The position numbers were made by a program, and so were the translations under genes. Positions 32,039 to 40,492 of a DNA stretch of 64,000 nt are shown here, piece after piece. The DNA comes from Amycolatopsis sp. FDAARGOS 1241 (GTDB lineage: Bacteria > Actinomycetota > Actinomycetes > Mycobacteriales > Pseudonocardiaceae), in contig NZ_CP069526.1 of the NCBI RefSeq assembly GCF_016889705.1, positions 8,956,001 to 9,020,000 of the forward strand, in the 5' to 3' direction. The notes under the pieces are model-generated. The model was not told the origin of the DNA and made no database searches. It saw only the letters and a program-made list of their open reading frames with translations. Positions within the stretch are counted from its first letter, which is position 1. Each line of letters starts with the position of its first letter.

Positions 32039-35000
32039 TCACCAATCACCCCTCGCGGCCACGGCCGCCACGGGCGCGGGCCGCTCGACGACCCGGCCAC
32101 CTCGGACTTCCAGGACGACGTCGGCGTCGAGCTCTTCGCCGACGTTGTGCGTGACGTGCACAACGGTGCGGCCGGCCAGCTCCGCGCGCAACGTCGCCCG
32201 CAGCGCGCGAGCCGTCGGCTCGTCGAGGTGCGCGGTGGGCTCGTCGAGCAGCACGAGGTCCGCCGCCGGCGCGGCGAGCAACGCCCGCGCGAGCGCGACG
32301 CGCTGGGCTTGTCCTCCCGACAGCCCGGCACCAGCGCTGTCCAGGACCGTCACCGGGTCCAGGTCCGGCAGCCGGGCCAGGTCGAGCGCGTGGCGGAGGT
32401 CGTCGTCCGTGGCCTTCGGGTCGGCGAGCCTCAGGTTCTCCGCGACGGTCGTCGACACCAGCATTGGCTCCTGCGGCGCCCACGACACCCGGCTCGGCGC
32501 CGTCACTTCACCCGCGCGCGGGGCCAGGAATCCCAGCAACGCGGCGACCAAAGTCGACTTACCGGCACCGCTCGGCCCGACGACCGCGACGTATGAACCC
32601 GGCGACAGGTCGAGCGTCACGTCCTCGAGCACGGTCTCCCCACCGGGCCAGCCGAGGTCGGCGCCTCGCAGCCGCACCGTCGGCCCGGCCTGCACCGGCG
32701 CCGGGGCCGGCGCGGCCTGCAGCTGCGCCAACCGCTCGCGCGCACCGCGCAGCGTGTCCCAGTGCGCGGCCACCGGCGGCAGCAACGCCAGCACCTCCGC
32801 GAGCGCCAACGGCACCAGCGCCAGCAGCGGCGCCAGCACCCCCGCCAGCTGACCGGCCGCGACCGCGTGCGCGGCGAGCACCGTGCTCACCACCGCGGCC
32901 GCCCCGGTGACGACGGCGATCAGCGCCTCCGCCGCGCCCGTGCCGAACGCCTGGCGGCGGGCTTCCGCCGTGAGCCGCCCGTCCGTCGCGAACAGCTCGC
33001 GCCGGCGCGCGCCCGCCGTCCCGTACGCCAGCGACTCGGCCGCCGACGTGAACAGCACCAGCACCCGGGCGGCGAGGTCCCGGCGGCCGGCCGCCAGCGC
33101 CGCGGTCGCGCGACGTTCGGCGAACAACGCCAGCCGCGGCGCGGCCAACCCCACCACCACCGCCGCCGCGAGCACGGCCCCCGCCGACGGCAGCACGATC
33201 GCCTGCACCGCGACCGCCCCGGCGGCGACCAGCCCGACGACGATCGGCGGCGCCACGACGCGCGGCAGCAGGTCGCGGACGGTGTCGACGTCCGCGACCA
33301 GCCGCCGCTGCCCCTCGCCGGCGGCGAGCCCACGCGCCGGTCCGAGCTTCACCAACGATTCCCACAGCAGCACGCGCAGCCGCCCAGCGATCCGGAACGC
33401 GGCGTCGTGCGTCACGAGCCGCTCGGCGTAGCGCAGCGCCGCACGCCCGAGCCCGAACGCGCGCACTCCGACCACGGCCACGGTCAGCGTCAGGATCGGC
33501 GGACGCAACGACGCTTCCGCGATCAGCCACCCCGACGTCGCCGTCAGCGCGACCCCCGCCAGCAACGCCAGCGCGCCCAGCACCGCACCGGAGAACAACC
33601 GGCGGTCGACCAGGAGCCGCCACGCCAACGGCCGCCGCGCCCCCGCCTCGGAAACCGCAGAATCCGTGCGCGGCAACGGATCCTCGTCGGCAACCACGAC
33701 CCCGGCCGGCCGCTCGTGCGCCGCGATGATCGCCGCTGCACCGCCGGCCACCGCCCGCTCGACGGCGGCCAGCACGCGCCGCGCGTTCACCTCGTCGAGG
33801 TGCGCCGTCGGCTCGTCGAGCAGCAGCAGCCACGCTCCCGCGCGCACCCGCAGCAACGCCCGCGCGACCGCCACCCGCTGCCGCTGCCCCAGCGACAACT
33901 GGTCAACGGGCCGATCCGCGAGCCCGGTCAGCCCCATCTCCCCCAGCACCTCGTCGACGGCCCCGGCCCGAACGGTCTCCTCGCGCCCCTCGGCGCGAAC
34001 GGTCCCCTCACGAAGCAAGCCGCGAACGGTCCCCCGACTCGCCGTATCCGCGCGGACAGTGCCCTCGCCCGGCTCAGCAGGAACAACCGGGGCCCCGCCT
34101 GCACGAACGGTCCCCTCGTCCCCATCGTCGCGAACGGTCCCCTCACGAAGCCAGTCACGAGCGGTCCTACCATCTCGACGGGCTCGAATGGTTCCCTCGC
34201 GCGGCAAATCCGCGCGAGCAGTCTCGTCGGCCAGCGAGCGCGCACGAACGGTCCCCTCGCCCAGCGAACCCGCGCGAGCAGTCGTCTCGCGAAGCAGGCC
34301 GCGCGCGGTCCCCTCGCTCGGCAAACCCGCACAAACGGTCCCCTCGTCCAAACCGGCGCGAACGGTCCCCCCGCCCAGCGAGCGCGCGCGAACGGCCCCC
34401 TCACGAAGCGACCCGCGAGCGGTCCCCTCACCCGCATCCGCGCGAACGAACCCCGCGCTCAGCTCTTCCCGCACGGTCCCCCCGCTGAACACCGGCGACT
34501 GCGGCACCCACGCGACGTCAGCGCGCCAGCGCTCCACATCGACCTCGGCCAGCGGGACGTCGCCGATCTGCACCGAGCCGTCGAAGGCAGGGACGAACCC
34601 GAGCAGCACCCCCAGAGTGGTGGATTTCCCCGCCCCGCTCGGTGTCCGCAGCCACACGGTTTCACCACGCCGCACCGAAAACGATTCGTCGGCCGGGGCG
34701 AATCCCCCACGTCGGGCGACGCTCAGGCCCGACACAGTCAGTTGTCCACAGGGCGGGACGCGCGTCCCGGGCGGTGGCGCCGGCGAAGCCAGCACGTCGG
34801 TCACCCGGCGCACGGCTTCCACCCCGTCTTCGCTCGCGTGGAAGGCCGCCCCCACGGCGCGCAGCGGCTGGTAGCACTCGGGCACGAGGATCAGCACCCC
34901 CAGCCCGATGGCCAGCGGCAACGACCCCGACACCAGCCGCACACCGATCACCACGGCCACCAGTGCCACCGAAAGCGTGGCCACCAGTTCGAGCACGAAC

Positions 35001-35794
35001 GCCGACGAGAACGCGACCCGCAATGTCCGAAGCGTCGCCCGGCGGTGGCTTTCGGAGAGCCGGTCCACGGTCGTCGCCTGGGCCGAAGCCCGGCGGAACG
35101 CCGTGAGCACCGGCAACGCCCGCACCAGTTCCAGCAGCAGCCCCGACATGCGGTGCACCGCGTCGGTCGCGCCGGCCACGCGGTCGGCCGTGAACTTCCC
35201 GACCAGCACGGCGAAAGCGGGCAGCAGCGGCACCGTCAGCGCGACGATCACCGCCGACGGCCAGTCCGCCCACAGGATCGCCGCGCCCGCCGCGAGCGGG
35301 ACCACCGCGGCGGTCACGAGCGCGGGGAGGTACTCGCGGAAGTACGCGTCGAGCGCGTCGAGCCCGCGGGTCACCAGCTCCGTCAGCGAGCCGTGGCCGT
35401 GGCGCGCCAGCCACTCCGGTCCCAGCCGCAGCGCGTGGGACACGACCCGGGCACGCAGGTCCTGCTGGGCCGTCGCCGACGCGCGCGCCGAGACCACCCG
35501 CACCGCCCAGCCGGCCAGCGCGCGGCCCGCGACGAACACGAACAGGGCGGCCAGCTGGGCGGCGCGGACCCCGGCACCTGTGGAGACGATGGCGGCCAGC
35601 ACGTCGGCCAGCAGAAAAGCTTGTGCTACGAGGAAAGCGGCGTTGACGAACGACAGCACCGCCACGAGGAGCAACGCCCGGCGCGCAGCCGGCCCGAGAG
35701 CCGGGAGCGCGCCGAGCGGCCCCTTGCCCGGCCGCACTTGGTCCACTGTGGACCTCGGGGCGGAAAGGGTCGCGCGACCGGGAAGCTTGTTCAC
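32039..35794 (-). CDS. cydDC: Fused CydD-CydC thiol-reductant ABC exporter
   Basis: 1251 residues, two complete ABC half-exporters in one chain. The first half has six membrane helices (LLLVAVLSFVNAAFLVAQAF start), Walker A SGAGKSTTLGVLLGF, signature LSLGQRQRVAVARAL and Walker B LLLLDEPTAHLDE; the second has Walker A GPSGAGKSTLVAALLGF, signature LSGGQAQRVALARALL and LVLLDEPTAHLDEP. CydDC exports cysteine or glutathione-like thiols and is needed to assemble cytochrome bd. The GTG overlaps the cydB stop by four bases (GTGA), so it is coupled to cydAB. Odd feature: about 165 residues of Arg/Gly/Glu/Thr-rich repeat (near residues 443-610) sit inside the first nucleotide-binding domain between SGGTVREELS and the signature motif. 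Confidence 0.93.
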   Translation of the reverse strand: MNKLPGRATLSAPRSTVDQVRPGKGPLGALPALGPAARRALLLVAVLSFVNAAFLVAQAFLLADVLAAIVSTGAGVRAAQLAALFVFVAGRALAGWAVRVVSARASATAQQDLRARVVSHALRLGPEWLARHGHGSLTELVTRGLDALDAYFREYLPALVTAAVVPLAAGAAILWADWPSAVIVALTVPLLPAFAVLVGKFTADRVAGATDAVHRMSGLLLELVRALPVLTAFRRASAQATTVDRLSESHRRATLRTLRVAFSSAFVLELVATLSVALVAVVIGVRLVSGSLPLAIGLGVLILVPECYQPLRAVGAAFHASEDGVEAVRRVTDVLASPAPPPGTRVPPCGQLTVSGLSVARRGGFAPADESFSVRRGETVWLRTPSGAGKSTTLGVLLGFVPAFDGSVQIGDVPLAEVDVERWRADVAWVPQSPVFSGGTVREELSAGFVRADAGEGTARGSLREGAVRARSLGGGTVRAGLDEGTVCAGLPSEGTARGLLRETTARAGSLGEGTVRARSLADETARADLPREGTIRARRDGRTARDWLREGTVRDDGDEGTVRAGGAPVVPAEPGEGTVRADTASRGTVRGLLREGTVRAEGREETVRAGAVDEVLGEMGLTGLADRPVDQLSLGQRQRVAVARALLRVRAGAWLLLLDEPTAHLDEVNARRVLAAVERAVAGGAAAIIAAHERPAGVVVADEDPLPRTDSAVSEAGARRPLAWRLLVDRRLFSGAVLGALALLAGVALTATSGWLIAEASLRPPILTLTVAVVGVRAFGLGRAALRYAERLVTHDAAFRIAGRLRVLLWESLVKLGPARGLAAGEGQRRLVADVDTVRDLLPRVVAPPIVVGLVAAGAVAVQAIVLPSAGAVLAAAVVVGLAAPRLALFAERRATAALAAGRRDLAARVLVLFTSAAESLAYGTAGARRRELFATDGRLTAEARRQAFGTGAAEALIAVVTGAAAVVSTVLAAHAVAAGQLAGVLAPLLALVPLALAEVLALLPPVAAHWDTLRGARERLAQLQAAPAPAPVQAGPTVRLRGADLGWPGGETVLEDVTLDLSPGSYVAVVGPSGAGKSTLVAALLGFLAPRAGEVTAPSRVSWAPQEPMLVSTTVAENLRLADPKATDDDLRHALDLARLPDLDPVTVLDSAGAGLSGGQAQRVALARALLAAPAADLVLLDEPTAHLDEPTARALRATLRAELAGRTVVHVTHNVGEELDADVVLEVRGGRVVERPAPVAAVAARGDW
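33965..34465. repeat. In-frame minisatellite inside cydDC (about sixteen 27-33-bp units)
   Basis: On the plus strand a motif close to GAACGGTCCCCTC recurs about sixteen times at intervals that are multiples of three, so the reading frame is kept; the coded motif is EGTVRA with variable fill. The unit resembles the native coding sequence at its upstream edge (GGTVREEL), from which it may have expanded. The insertion lies in the helical subdomain of the first ATPase. Confidence 0.85.
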
Positions 35795-36801
35795 GGTGCG
35801 TGCACCGCCGGGATGTGCTGGACACCGATGCGCTTGCGGAAGACCCAGTAGGTCCAGCCTTGGTAGATCATCACGGCCGGGGCGCCGAACCCGCCGACCC
35901 ACGTGATCACTTTCAGCGCGTACGGGCTCGCGGAGGCCTGGGCGATCGTCAGCGAGTTCGCGGCGTCCACAGTCGAGGGCAGGACGTTCGGGTACAGCGC
36001 TCCGAACAGCGTCACCACGGCGGCCGCGATCACGACGCCCAGCGCCGAGAACGCCTGCCCATCACGGTCCACGTAGAGCCGCTGCCACGCGACAGCCGCG
36101 GCGACCACGGTGACCACCAGCGGCACGATCGTCCACGCCTGGCCTTCACGCAGCTGAACGACCACGAGGAACGCGACCAGCGGCAGCAGCGCCACCGGCA
36201 GTAGCACGAGCGCCAGCCGGCGCGCCCGTTCCCGCAGCTCACCGGCCGTCTTCAGCGCCAGGAACGCCGCGCCGTGCACCAACGCGAACCCGACGACGGC
36301 GAGCGCACCCAGCAGCGTGTCCCACCGCACCGCCTCGAACGGCGAGCCGATGCGGTTGCCGTCGGCGTCGAGCGGCAGGCCGAGCGCGGTCGTCGCCAGC
36401 AGCAGCCCGACGCCCAGCGGCGGCACCCACGAGCCGATCATGATCACGCGGTCCCACGTGCGCCGCCAGCGCTCGGAGTCGACTTTCCCGCGGTACTCGA
36501 AGGCCACGCCGCGCCCGATCAGGGCCAGCAGCACGATCAGCAGCGGCAGGTACGCGCCGGAGAACAGCGTCGCGTACCAGGCGGGGAACGCCGCGAACGT
36601 GGCACCGGCCGCGACGATCAGCCACACCTCGTTGCCGTCCCACACCGGCCCGATGGTGTTGACCATGACTCGCCGCTCGGTGTTGTCGCGGCCGAGCACC
36701 GGCAGCAGCATGCCGACGCCGAAATCGAAGCCCTCGAGGAACAGGTAGCCGAGCCAGAACAGCGCGATGATCGCGAACCACGCCAGCTGGAGCGTGGTCA
36801 T
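35791..36801 (-). CDS. cydB: Cytochrome bd ubiquinol oxidase subunit II
   Basis: 336 residues with eight or nine membrane helices. The family signature GPVWDGNEVWLIVAAGATFA lies near residue 50, after LGYLFLEGFDFGVGMLLPVL. CydB pairs with CydA to hold the hemes of the bd oxidase, which reduces oxygen with quinol at low oxygen or under nitrosative stress. The ATG at 36801 has GGAGG upstream. It follows cydA after 138 bases that carry a cluster of DnaA-box-like sequences and overlaps cydDC by four bases. Confidence 0.96.
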   Translation of the reverse strand: MTTLQLAWFAIIALFWLGYLFLEGFDFGVGMLLPVLGRDNTERRVMVNTIGPVWDGNEVWLIVAAGATFAAFPAWYATLFSGAYLPLLIVLLALIGRGVAFEYRGKVDSERWRRTWDRVIMIGSWVPPLGVGLLLATTALGLPLDADGNRIGSPFEAVRWDTLLGALAVVGFALVHGAAFLALKTAGELRERARRLALVLLPVALLPLVAFLVVVQLREGQAWTIVPLVVTVVAAAVAWQRLYVDRDGQAFSALGVVIAAAVVTLFGALYPNVLPSTVDAANSLTIAQASASPYALKVITWVGGFGAPAVMIYQGWTYWVFRKRIGVQHIPAVHAP

Positions 36802-36828
36802 CGGCTCACACCTCCTTCCACAGAGAGT

Positions 36829-36894
36829 TCATCCACACCGTGGCCCTGAGTTATCCACAACCCATCGAGTTGTCCACAGATCAGCTGTGGGTAA
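36829..36894. promoter_or_regulatory. Cluster of four DnaA-box-like 9-mers
   Basis: TCATCCACA (36829), TTATCCACA (36851, perfect consensus), TTGTCCACA (36870, the common actinobacterial form) and TTACCCACA on the other strand (36886-36894) lie within 66 bases between cydA and cydB. There is no dnaA or dnaN in the window, so this is not oriC itself; a titration site or DnaA-responsive control of cydB is possible. Confidence 0.6.
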
Positions 36895-36939
36895 CTCTCG
36901 CGGGTGATCGCTCGCGTACGCTGGGTGCGACCCAGTGAG

Positions 36940-38442
36940 TCAGTATGCGAACGACAACGTGTCGTCATCGGAATCCGAGTCCTCGCGTTTGACGGGCGGT
37001 GGGGGCAGGACGCCTTCGATGCCGCCGCGGACGTACTTGCGCATCAGGAACAGCTCGACCACGCCCAGGCCCAGGTAGAGCACCGTCAGCGAGATCAGCG
37101 AGGTCCACACCTCACCCACCGACAGTTTCGACACCGCCTCGGCCGTGAACATCCACATGCCCTGGACACCGGTCGGGTTGGGCGCGACCACGAACGGCTG
37201 ACGCCCCATCTCCGTGAAGATCCAGCCCGCGCTGTTGCCGATGAACGGCGTCGCGATGCCCGCGAGCAGCACCAGCGGGAACCAGCGCCCGCTCGGGAGC
37301 CGGCCGCGGCGCGTGAGCCACAGCGCCAGCACCCCGATCCCCGCCGAGATCGCGCCGAAGCCGATCATCGCCCGGAAGCCCCAGTACGTCACGGGCAAGT
37401 TGGGCACGTAGTCGATCGGCTGGCCGGCCAGCGGCCCGAGGTCCGGGTCGTCCGGGTAGTTGGTGCCGTACTTGGCCTGGTACTGACCGATCAGGTTTTC
37501 CACACCCTGAACCTCGGTGGAGAAGTCGTTGTGGGCGAGGAACGACAGCAGCGCCGGCACGGTGAACGTCTTCACGTCCTCGCAGTTCGCACCGGCCACG
37601 TCACCGACCGCCAGGATCGAGAAGCTCGCCGGCTTCTCCGTGTGGCACAACGCTTCCGCGGACGCCATCTTCATCGGCTGCTGCTCGAACATCAGCTTGC
37701 CCTGCGTGTCACCCGTGATGGCCAGCACCGCGAAGGCGACCACCCCGACCCAGCCGCCGAGCCGCAGCGACGAGCGCCAGACGTTGCGGTGCACGCCCTC
37801 GTCCGAGTCCGCCGAACCCCGCTTGCGCCACAGGTGCCACCCCGCCACGCCGACGAGGAACGCCGCCGCCACCGAGAACGCCCCGGCCAGCGTGTGGGGG
37901 ATCGCCGCCAGCGCCGTGTTGTTGGTCAGCACCGCGAAGATCGAGTTCATCGTCGGCTTGCCGTTCACGAACTCGACACCCACCGGGTGCTGCATCCACG
38001 AGTTCGCGGCCAGAATGAAGTAGGCCGAGGCCATCGACGCCAGCGAGAACGCCCAAGCGCACGCCAGGTGCACGCGTTTGGGCAGCCGGTCCCAGCCGAA
38101 GATCCACAGGCCGAGGAAGGTCGACTCCACGAAGAACGCGACCAGGCCCTCCATCGCCAGCGGCGCGCCGAACACGTCGCCGACGAAGCGGGAGTAGGCG
38201 CTCCAGCTCATCCCGAACTGGAACTCCTGGACGATCCCGGTGACCACCCCCATGGCGAAGTTGACCAGGAGCAGCTTCCCCCAGAACTTGGTCATCTTCA
38301 GGTAGCGGTCGTGGCCGGTGCGCACCCAGGCGGTCTGCATCCCCGCGACGAGCACCGAGAGTCCGATGGTCAGCGGGACCATCAGGAAGTGGTACACGGT
38401 GGTGATGCCGAACTGCCACCGCGCGAGCTCAAGGACATCCAC
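36940..38442 (-). CDS. cydA: Cytochrome bd ubiquinol oxidase subunit I
   Basis: 500 residues. Helix 1 has the heme b595 ligand in TTVYHFLMVPLTIGLSVLVA; the other ligands lie in AAIPHTLAGAFSVAAAF and the TEMGRQPFVVAPNP region; the quinol-binding Q-loop is between. The final segment (LPPPPVKREDSDSDDD) is an acidic cytoplasmic tail. It catalyses quinol oxidation coupled to reduction of oxygen to water. The start is a GTG at 38442, with TTAGCT seven bases upstream, in line with a leaderless message. First gene of cydA-cydB-cydDC. No Rex-type operator (TGTGAA...TTCACA) is seen in the 149 bases upstream. Confidence 0.97.
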   Translation of the reverse strand: MDVLELARWQFGITTVYHFLMVPLTIGLSVLVAGMQTAWVRTGHDRYLKMTKFWGKLLLVNFAMGVVTGIVQEFQFGMSWSAYSRFVGDVFGAPLAMEGLVAFFVESTFLGLWIFGWDRLPKRVHLACAWAFSLASMASAYFILAANSWMQHPVGVEFVNGKPTMNSIFAVLTNNTALAAIPHTLAGAFSVAAAFLVGVAGWHLWRKRGSADSDEGVHRNVWRSSLRLGGWVGVVAFAVLAITGDTQGKLMFEQQPMKMASAEALCHTEKPASFSILAVGDVAGANCEDVKTFTVPALLSFLAHNDFSTEVQGVENLIGQYQAKYGTNYPDDPDLGPLAGQPIDYVPNLPVTYWGFRAMIGFGAISAGIGVLALWLTRRGRLPSGRWFPLVLLAGIATPFIGNSAGWIFTEMGRQPFVVAPNPTGVQGMWMFTAEAVSKLSVGEVWTSLISLTVLYLGLGVVELFLMRKYVRGGIEGVLPPPPVKREDSDSDDDTLSFAY

Positions 38443-38487
38443 GTCTTCGAGCTAACTCCCGCGCGCGGGCCGCAACCAGTTCAACAC

Positions 38488-38506
38488 GTCCCGAATAAGC
38501 CGGGAC
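38488..38506. promoter_or_regulatory. Inverted repeat GTCCCG / CGGGAC upstream of cydA
   Basis: GTCCCG (38488-38493) and CGGGAC (38501-38506) flank AATAAGC, 46-64 bases upstream of cydA and downstream of cutA on the same strand. It may be an operator for the cyd operon or the terminator hairpin of cutA. Confidence 0.45.
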
Positions 38507-38591
38507 CTACGTCCTGAACCTGGGAAAACCGCAGGTCAGCCTTCTATTTCGGAATCCGGGCACATCAGTCCACTGTGTACCGAGGCGGGAG

Positions 38592-38912
38592 CTAGCGGGT
38601 CTCCGACACGAGCCACGCCAGGTACCGCGGGCTCCCGCCGACGATCGGGGTGACCACGACCTCCGGCACGTCGTAGGTGTGGCGCACGTTCAGGAACTCC
38701 TCGAGCGCCCCCGCGCGGTCGGCCGCCGTCTTGCACTCGACCCGCCACTCCGCGTCCGTCTGCACCTCGCCCGCCCAGCGGTAGACGCTGGTGATCGGCC
38801 CCACGACCTGGGCGCACGCGGCGAGCCGCGCTTCGACGACGCTCGTGGCGAGTGTGCGGGCGGCGGCCTCGGAGTCGACGGTGGTGGTCACGACGACGTG
38901 GTCAGCAGGCAT
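38592..38912 (-). CDS. cutA: CutA1 divalent-cation tolerance protein
   Basis: 106 residues, a trimeric ferredoxin-like fold. Conserved segments are VVTTTVDSEAAARTLATSVV, RLAACAQVVGPITSVYRWAG, EWRVECKTAADR and TYDVPEVVVTPIVGGSPRYL. CutA1 proteins bind divalent metals, but their role in tolerance is loosely defined. The ATG at 38912 has TACGGT seven bases upstream; a longer frame exists but overlaps that box. It lies directly upstream of cydA and divergent from the GDT1-type transporter. Confidence 0.93.
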   Translation of the reverse strand: MPADHVVVTTTVDSEAAARTLATSVVEARLAACAQVVGPITSVYRWAGEVQTDAEWRVECKTAADRAGALEEFLNVRHTYDVPEVVVTPIVGGSPRYLAWLVSETR

Positions 38913-38919
38913 GACCCGC

Positions 38920-38925
38920 ACCGTA
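38920..38925 (-). promoter_or_regulatory. Leaderless -10 element (TACGGT) of cutA
   Basis: Minus-strand TACGGT is followed by seven bases and the ATG at 38912. Confidence 0.6.
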
Positions 38926-39084
38926 CCGCACCGGAAAAGAGAATTCGGCATACCGAAAAAAATATTCAGGAATCCCGGCCCTGACTATTCAGCTGCCCGC
39001 ACCGGGCAATTCGCGAATCCCATCAGCTTGCAGCTTTCTGAATCCCTCCTTTATCGTTGCAGTGAAAGGGGTGCTCACCAGCTC

Positions 39085-39681
39085 ATGTCTCCCGCCATCA
39101 TCGCTCTTCTCAGCGCGTTCGGCCTGGTCCTGGCAGTGGAACTGCCCGACAAGACCCTGGTCGCGACGCTCGTGCTGACCACGCGTTTCCGCGCATGGCC
39201 GGTATTCGCGGGAGTGTTCGCGGCATTCGCGATCCAGTGTGTGATCGCCGCCGCATTCGGCAGTGTTCTCACCCTTCTCCCGGAAACGGCCGTATCGCTG
39301 CTGGTAGCGGCGATGTTCGGGATCGGCGCCTTCATGCTCCTGCGCGAGGGATTCAGCAAAGCCGACGAAGCGGGCGACAGCGCTTCCCGCTCCGGCGCCG
39401 CGCCGAAGTCGTTCGTGCGCTCCGCGCTGACGTCGTTCGGCGTGCTCTTTGCCGCCGAGTGGGGCGACGCGTCGCAGCTCGCGACGGCCGGCCTCGTCGC
39501 GCACCTCGGCAACCCTTTCGCGGTCGGCCTCGGCGCGTTCGTCGCGCTGGTCTCGGTGGCCGGGCTCGCCGTGTTCATCGGCGCCAAGATCCGCAACCGC
39601 ATCCGGCCGAAGCTGATCCAACGCATCGCCGGGTTCGCGTTCGCCGGTTTGTCCGTGTTCGCGCTGGTCCAGCTCGCGTGA
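39085..39681 (+). CDS. GDT1/TMEM165 (UPF0016) family cation transporter
   Basis: 198 residues, six predicted helices in two inverted repeats. The duplicated signature E-x-G-D-(K/R)-(S/T) is present as VELPDKTLVA in the first half (Pro for Gly) and AAEWGDASQLA in the second. Members export Mn2+ or exchange Ca2+/Mn2+ for protons. The upstream 170 bases are unusually AT-rich for this genome (AAAAAAATATTC near 38955), but no manganese riboswitch of the yybP-ykoY type is recognisable. The ATG at 39085 has AAAGGGG some 14 bases upstream. Neighbour cutA (divergent) also concerns divalent metals. Confidence 0.9.
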   Translation: MSPAIIALLSAFGLVLAVELPDKTLVATLVLTTRFRAWPVFAGVFAAFAIQCVIAAAFGSVLTLLPETAVSLLVAAMFGIGAFMLLREGFSKADEAGDSASRSGAAPKSFVRSALTSFGVLFAAEWGDASQLATAGLVAHLGNPFAVGLGAFVALVSVAGLAVFIGAKIRNRIRPKLIQRIAGFAFAGLSVFALVQLA

Positions 39682-39739
39682 TGGCTGAAAAGCGACCACA
39701 GGGACTTCACAGCACCACGAGGTAACCTCTTCGGAACCA

Positions 39740-40492
39740 GTGGATGAGGGCAAGGTGAACCCGCGATTACGCGGACGACCCTTGCCCTCCGCCACGACCG
39801 CCGAGGAGCGCCCCGTGCCCCAGCCCGTGCCCGCCGCTGTGTCGCCCGTTCACGGCCGGCTCGCGCTCGCCGGCATCACGCTCGCCGTGGCCATCGCCGC
39901 CGACCTGCACCTGCGGCTCTCGGCGCAGGTCAGCCCGGTGTGGCAGACACTTTCGGAGTACGTCTACGGCCACCTCGGCGGCCGTTCGGCCGCGCCGCTG
40001 TTCAGCGCGATGTGCCTGGCGCTCGCGCTCGGCTCGCTGGCGCTGCTGGCCGGGCTGATGAAGGCGCGCAGCTCGCCGGCCGTCGTCGCCCTGCTCGGCG
40101 TGTGGTGCGCGGGGCTCACGGTCTGCGCGACCGTCCCCGTTGACCCCGACGGACAGGCCCGCACCTTCGACGGCCAGCTGCACAACGCCGCCGCGCTCAC
40201 CGCGTTCCTGGCCTTGCCGGCCGCCGCGTGGTTGCTGACGCGCCGCGGCCGCGCACACTGCCCGTGGGAGCCGCGCCGCACGGCGATCCGCGGCCTGGCC
40301 GTCGCGAGCTTCGCCAGCGTGCTGATCGTGCTCGGCGGCTTCGTGTTCACGCTCGTCACGGGCCCGGCGCAGCAGGAGGTGACGCTGGGCCTGTTCGAAC
40401 GCCTGCTGTTCACCGTCGACCTGGCCCTGCTGCTCACGATGGTGCGGCCGCTGCTGGCCGCCGCTAGGAATCCGTCCGCAGCACCTCGGTGA
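39740..40492 (+). CDS. DUF998 family membrane protein
   Basis: 250 residues. A 35-residue polar start is followed by six helices; the family landmark VDPDGQARTFDGQLHNAAAL lies between helices 3 and 4. DUF998 proteins are integral membrane proteins of unknown function, distantly related to cytochrome b561-like four-helix cores. The GTG at 39740 follows a palindrome GAGGTAACCTC (39719-39729) that contains TAACCT, a plausible -10. The gene converges with the IclR regulator and their 3' ends overlap by 29 bases (40464-40492). Confidence 0.82.
   Translation: MDEGKVNPRLRGRPLPSATTAEERPVPQPVPAAVSPVHGRLALAGITLAVAIAADLHLRLSAQVSPVWQTLSEYVYGHLGGRSAAPLFSAMCLALALGSLALLAGLMKARSSPAVVALLGVWCAGLTVCATVPVDPDGQARTFDGQLHNAAALTAFLALPAAAWLLTRRGRAHCPWEPRRTAIRGLAVASFASVLIVLGGFVFTLVTGPAQQEVTLGLFERLLFTVDLALLLTMVRPLLAAARNPSAAPR

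Noticed and set aside
36829..36894. Chromosomal origin
   Set aside because: Despite four DnaA-box-like sites there is no dnaA, dnaN or AT-rich unwinding region, and the spacing lies within an operon.
38443..38591. Rex-type operator before cydA
   Set aside because: No TGTGAA-N-TTCACA sequence is present; only a GTCCCG/CGGGAC dyad is seen.
38913..39084. Manganese (yybP-ykoY) riboswitch before the GDT1-type gene
   Set aside because: The AT-rich leader does not contain the conserved motifs I know for that riboswitch.
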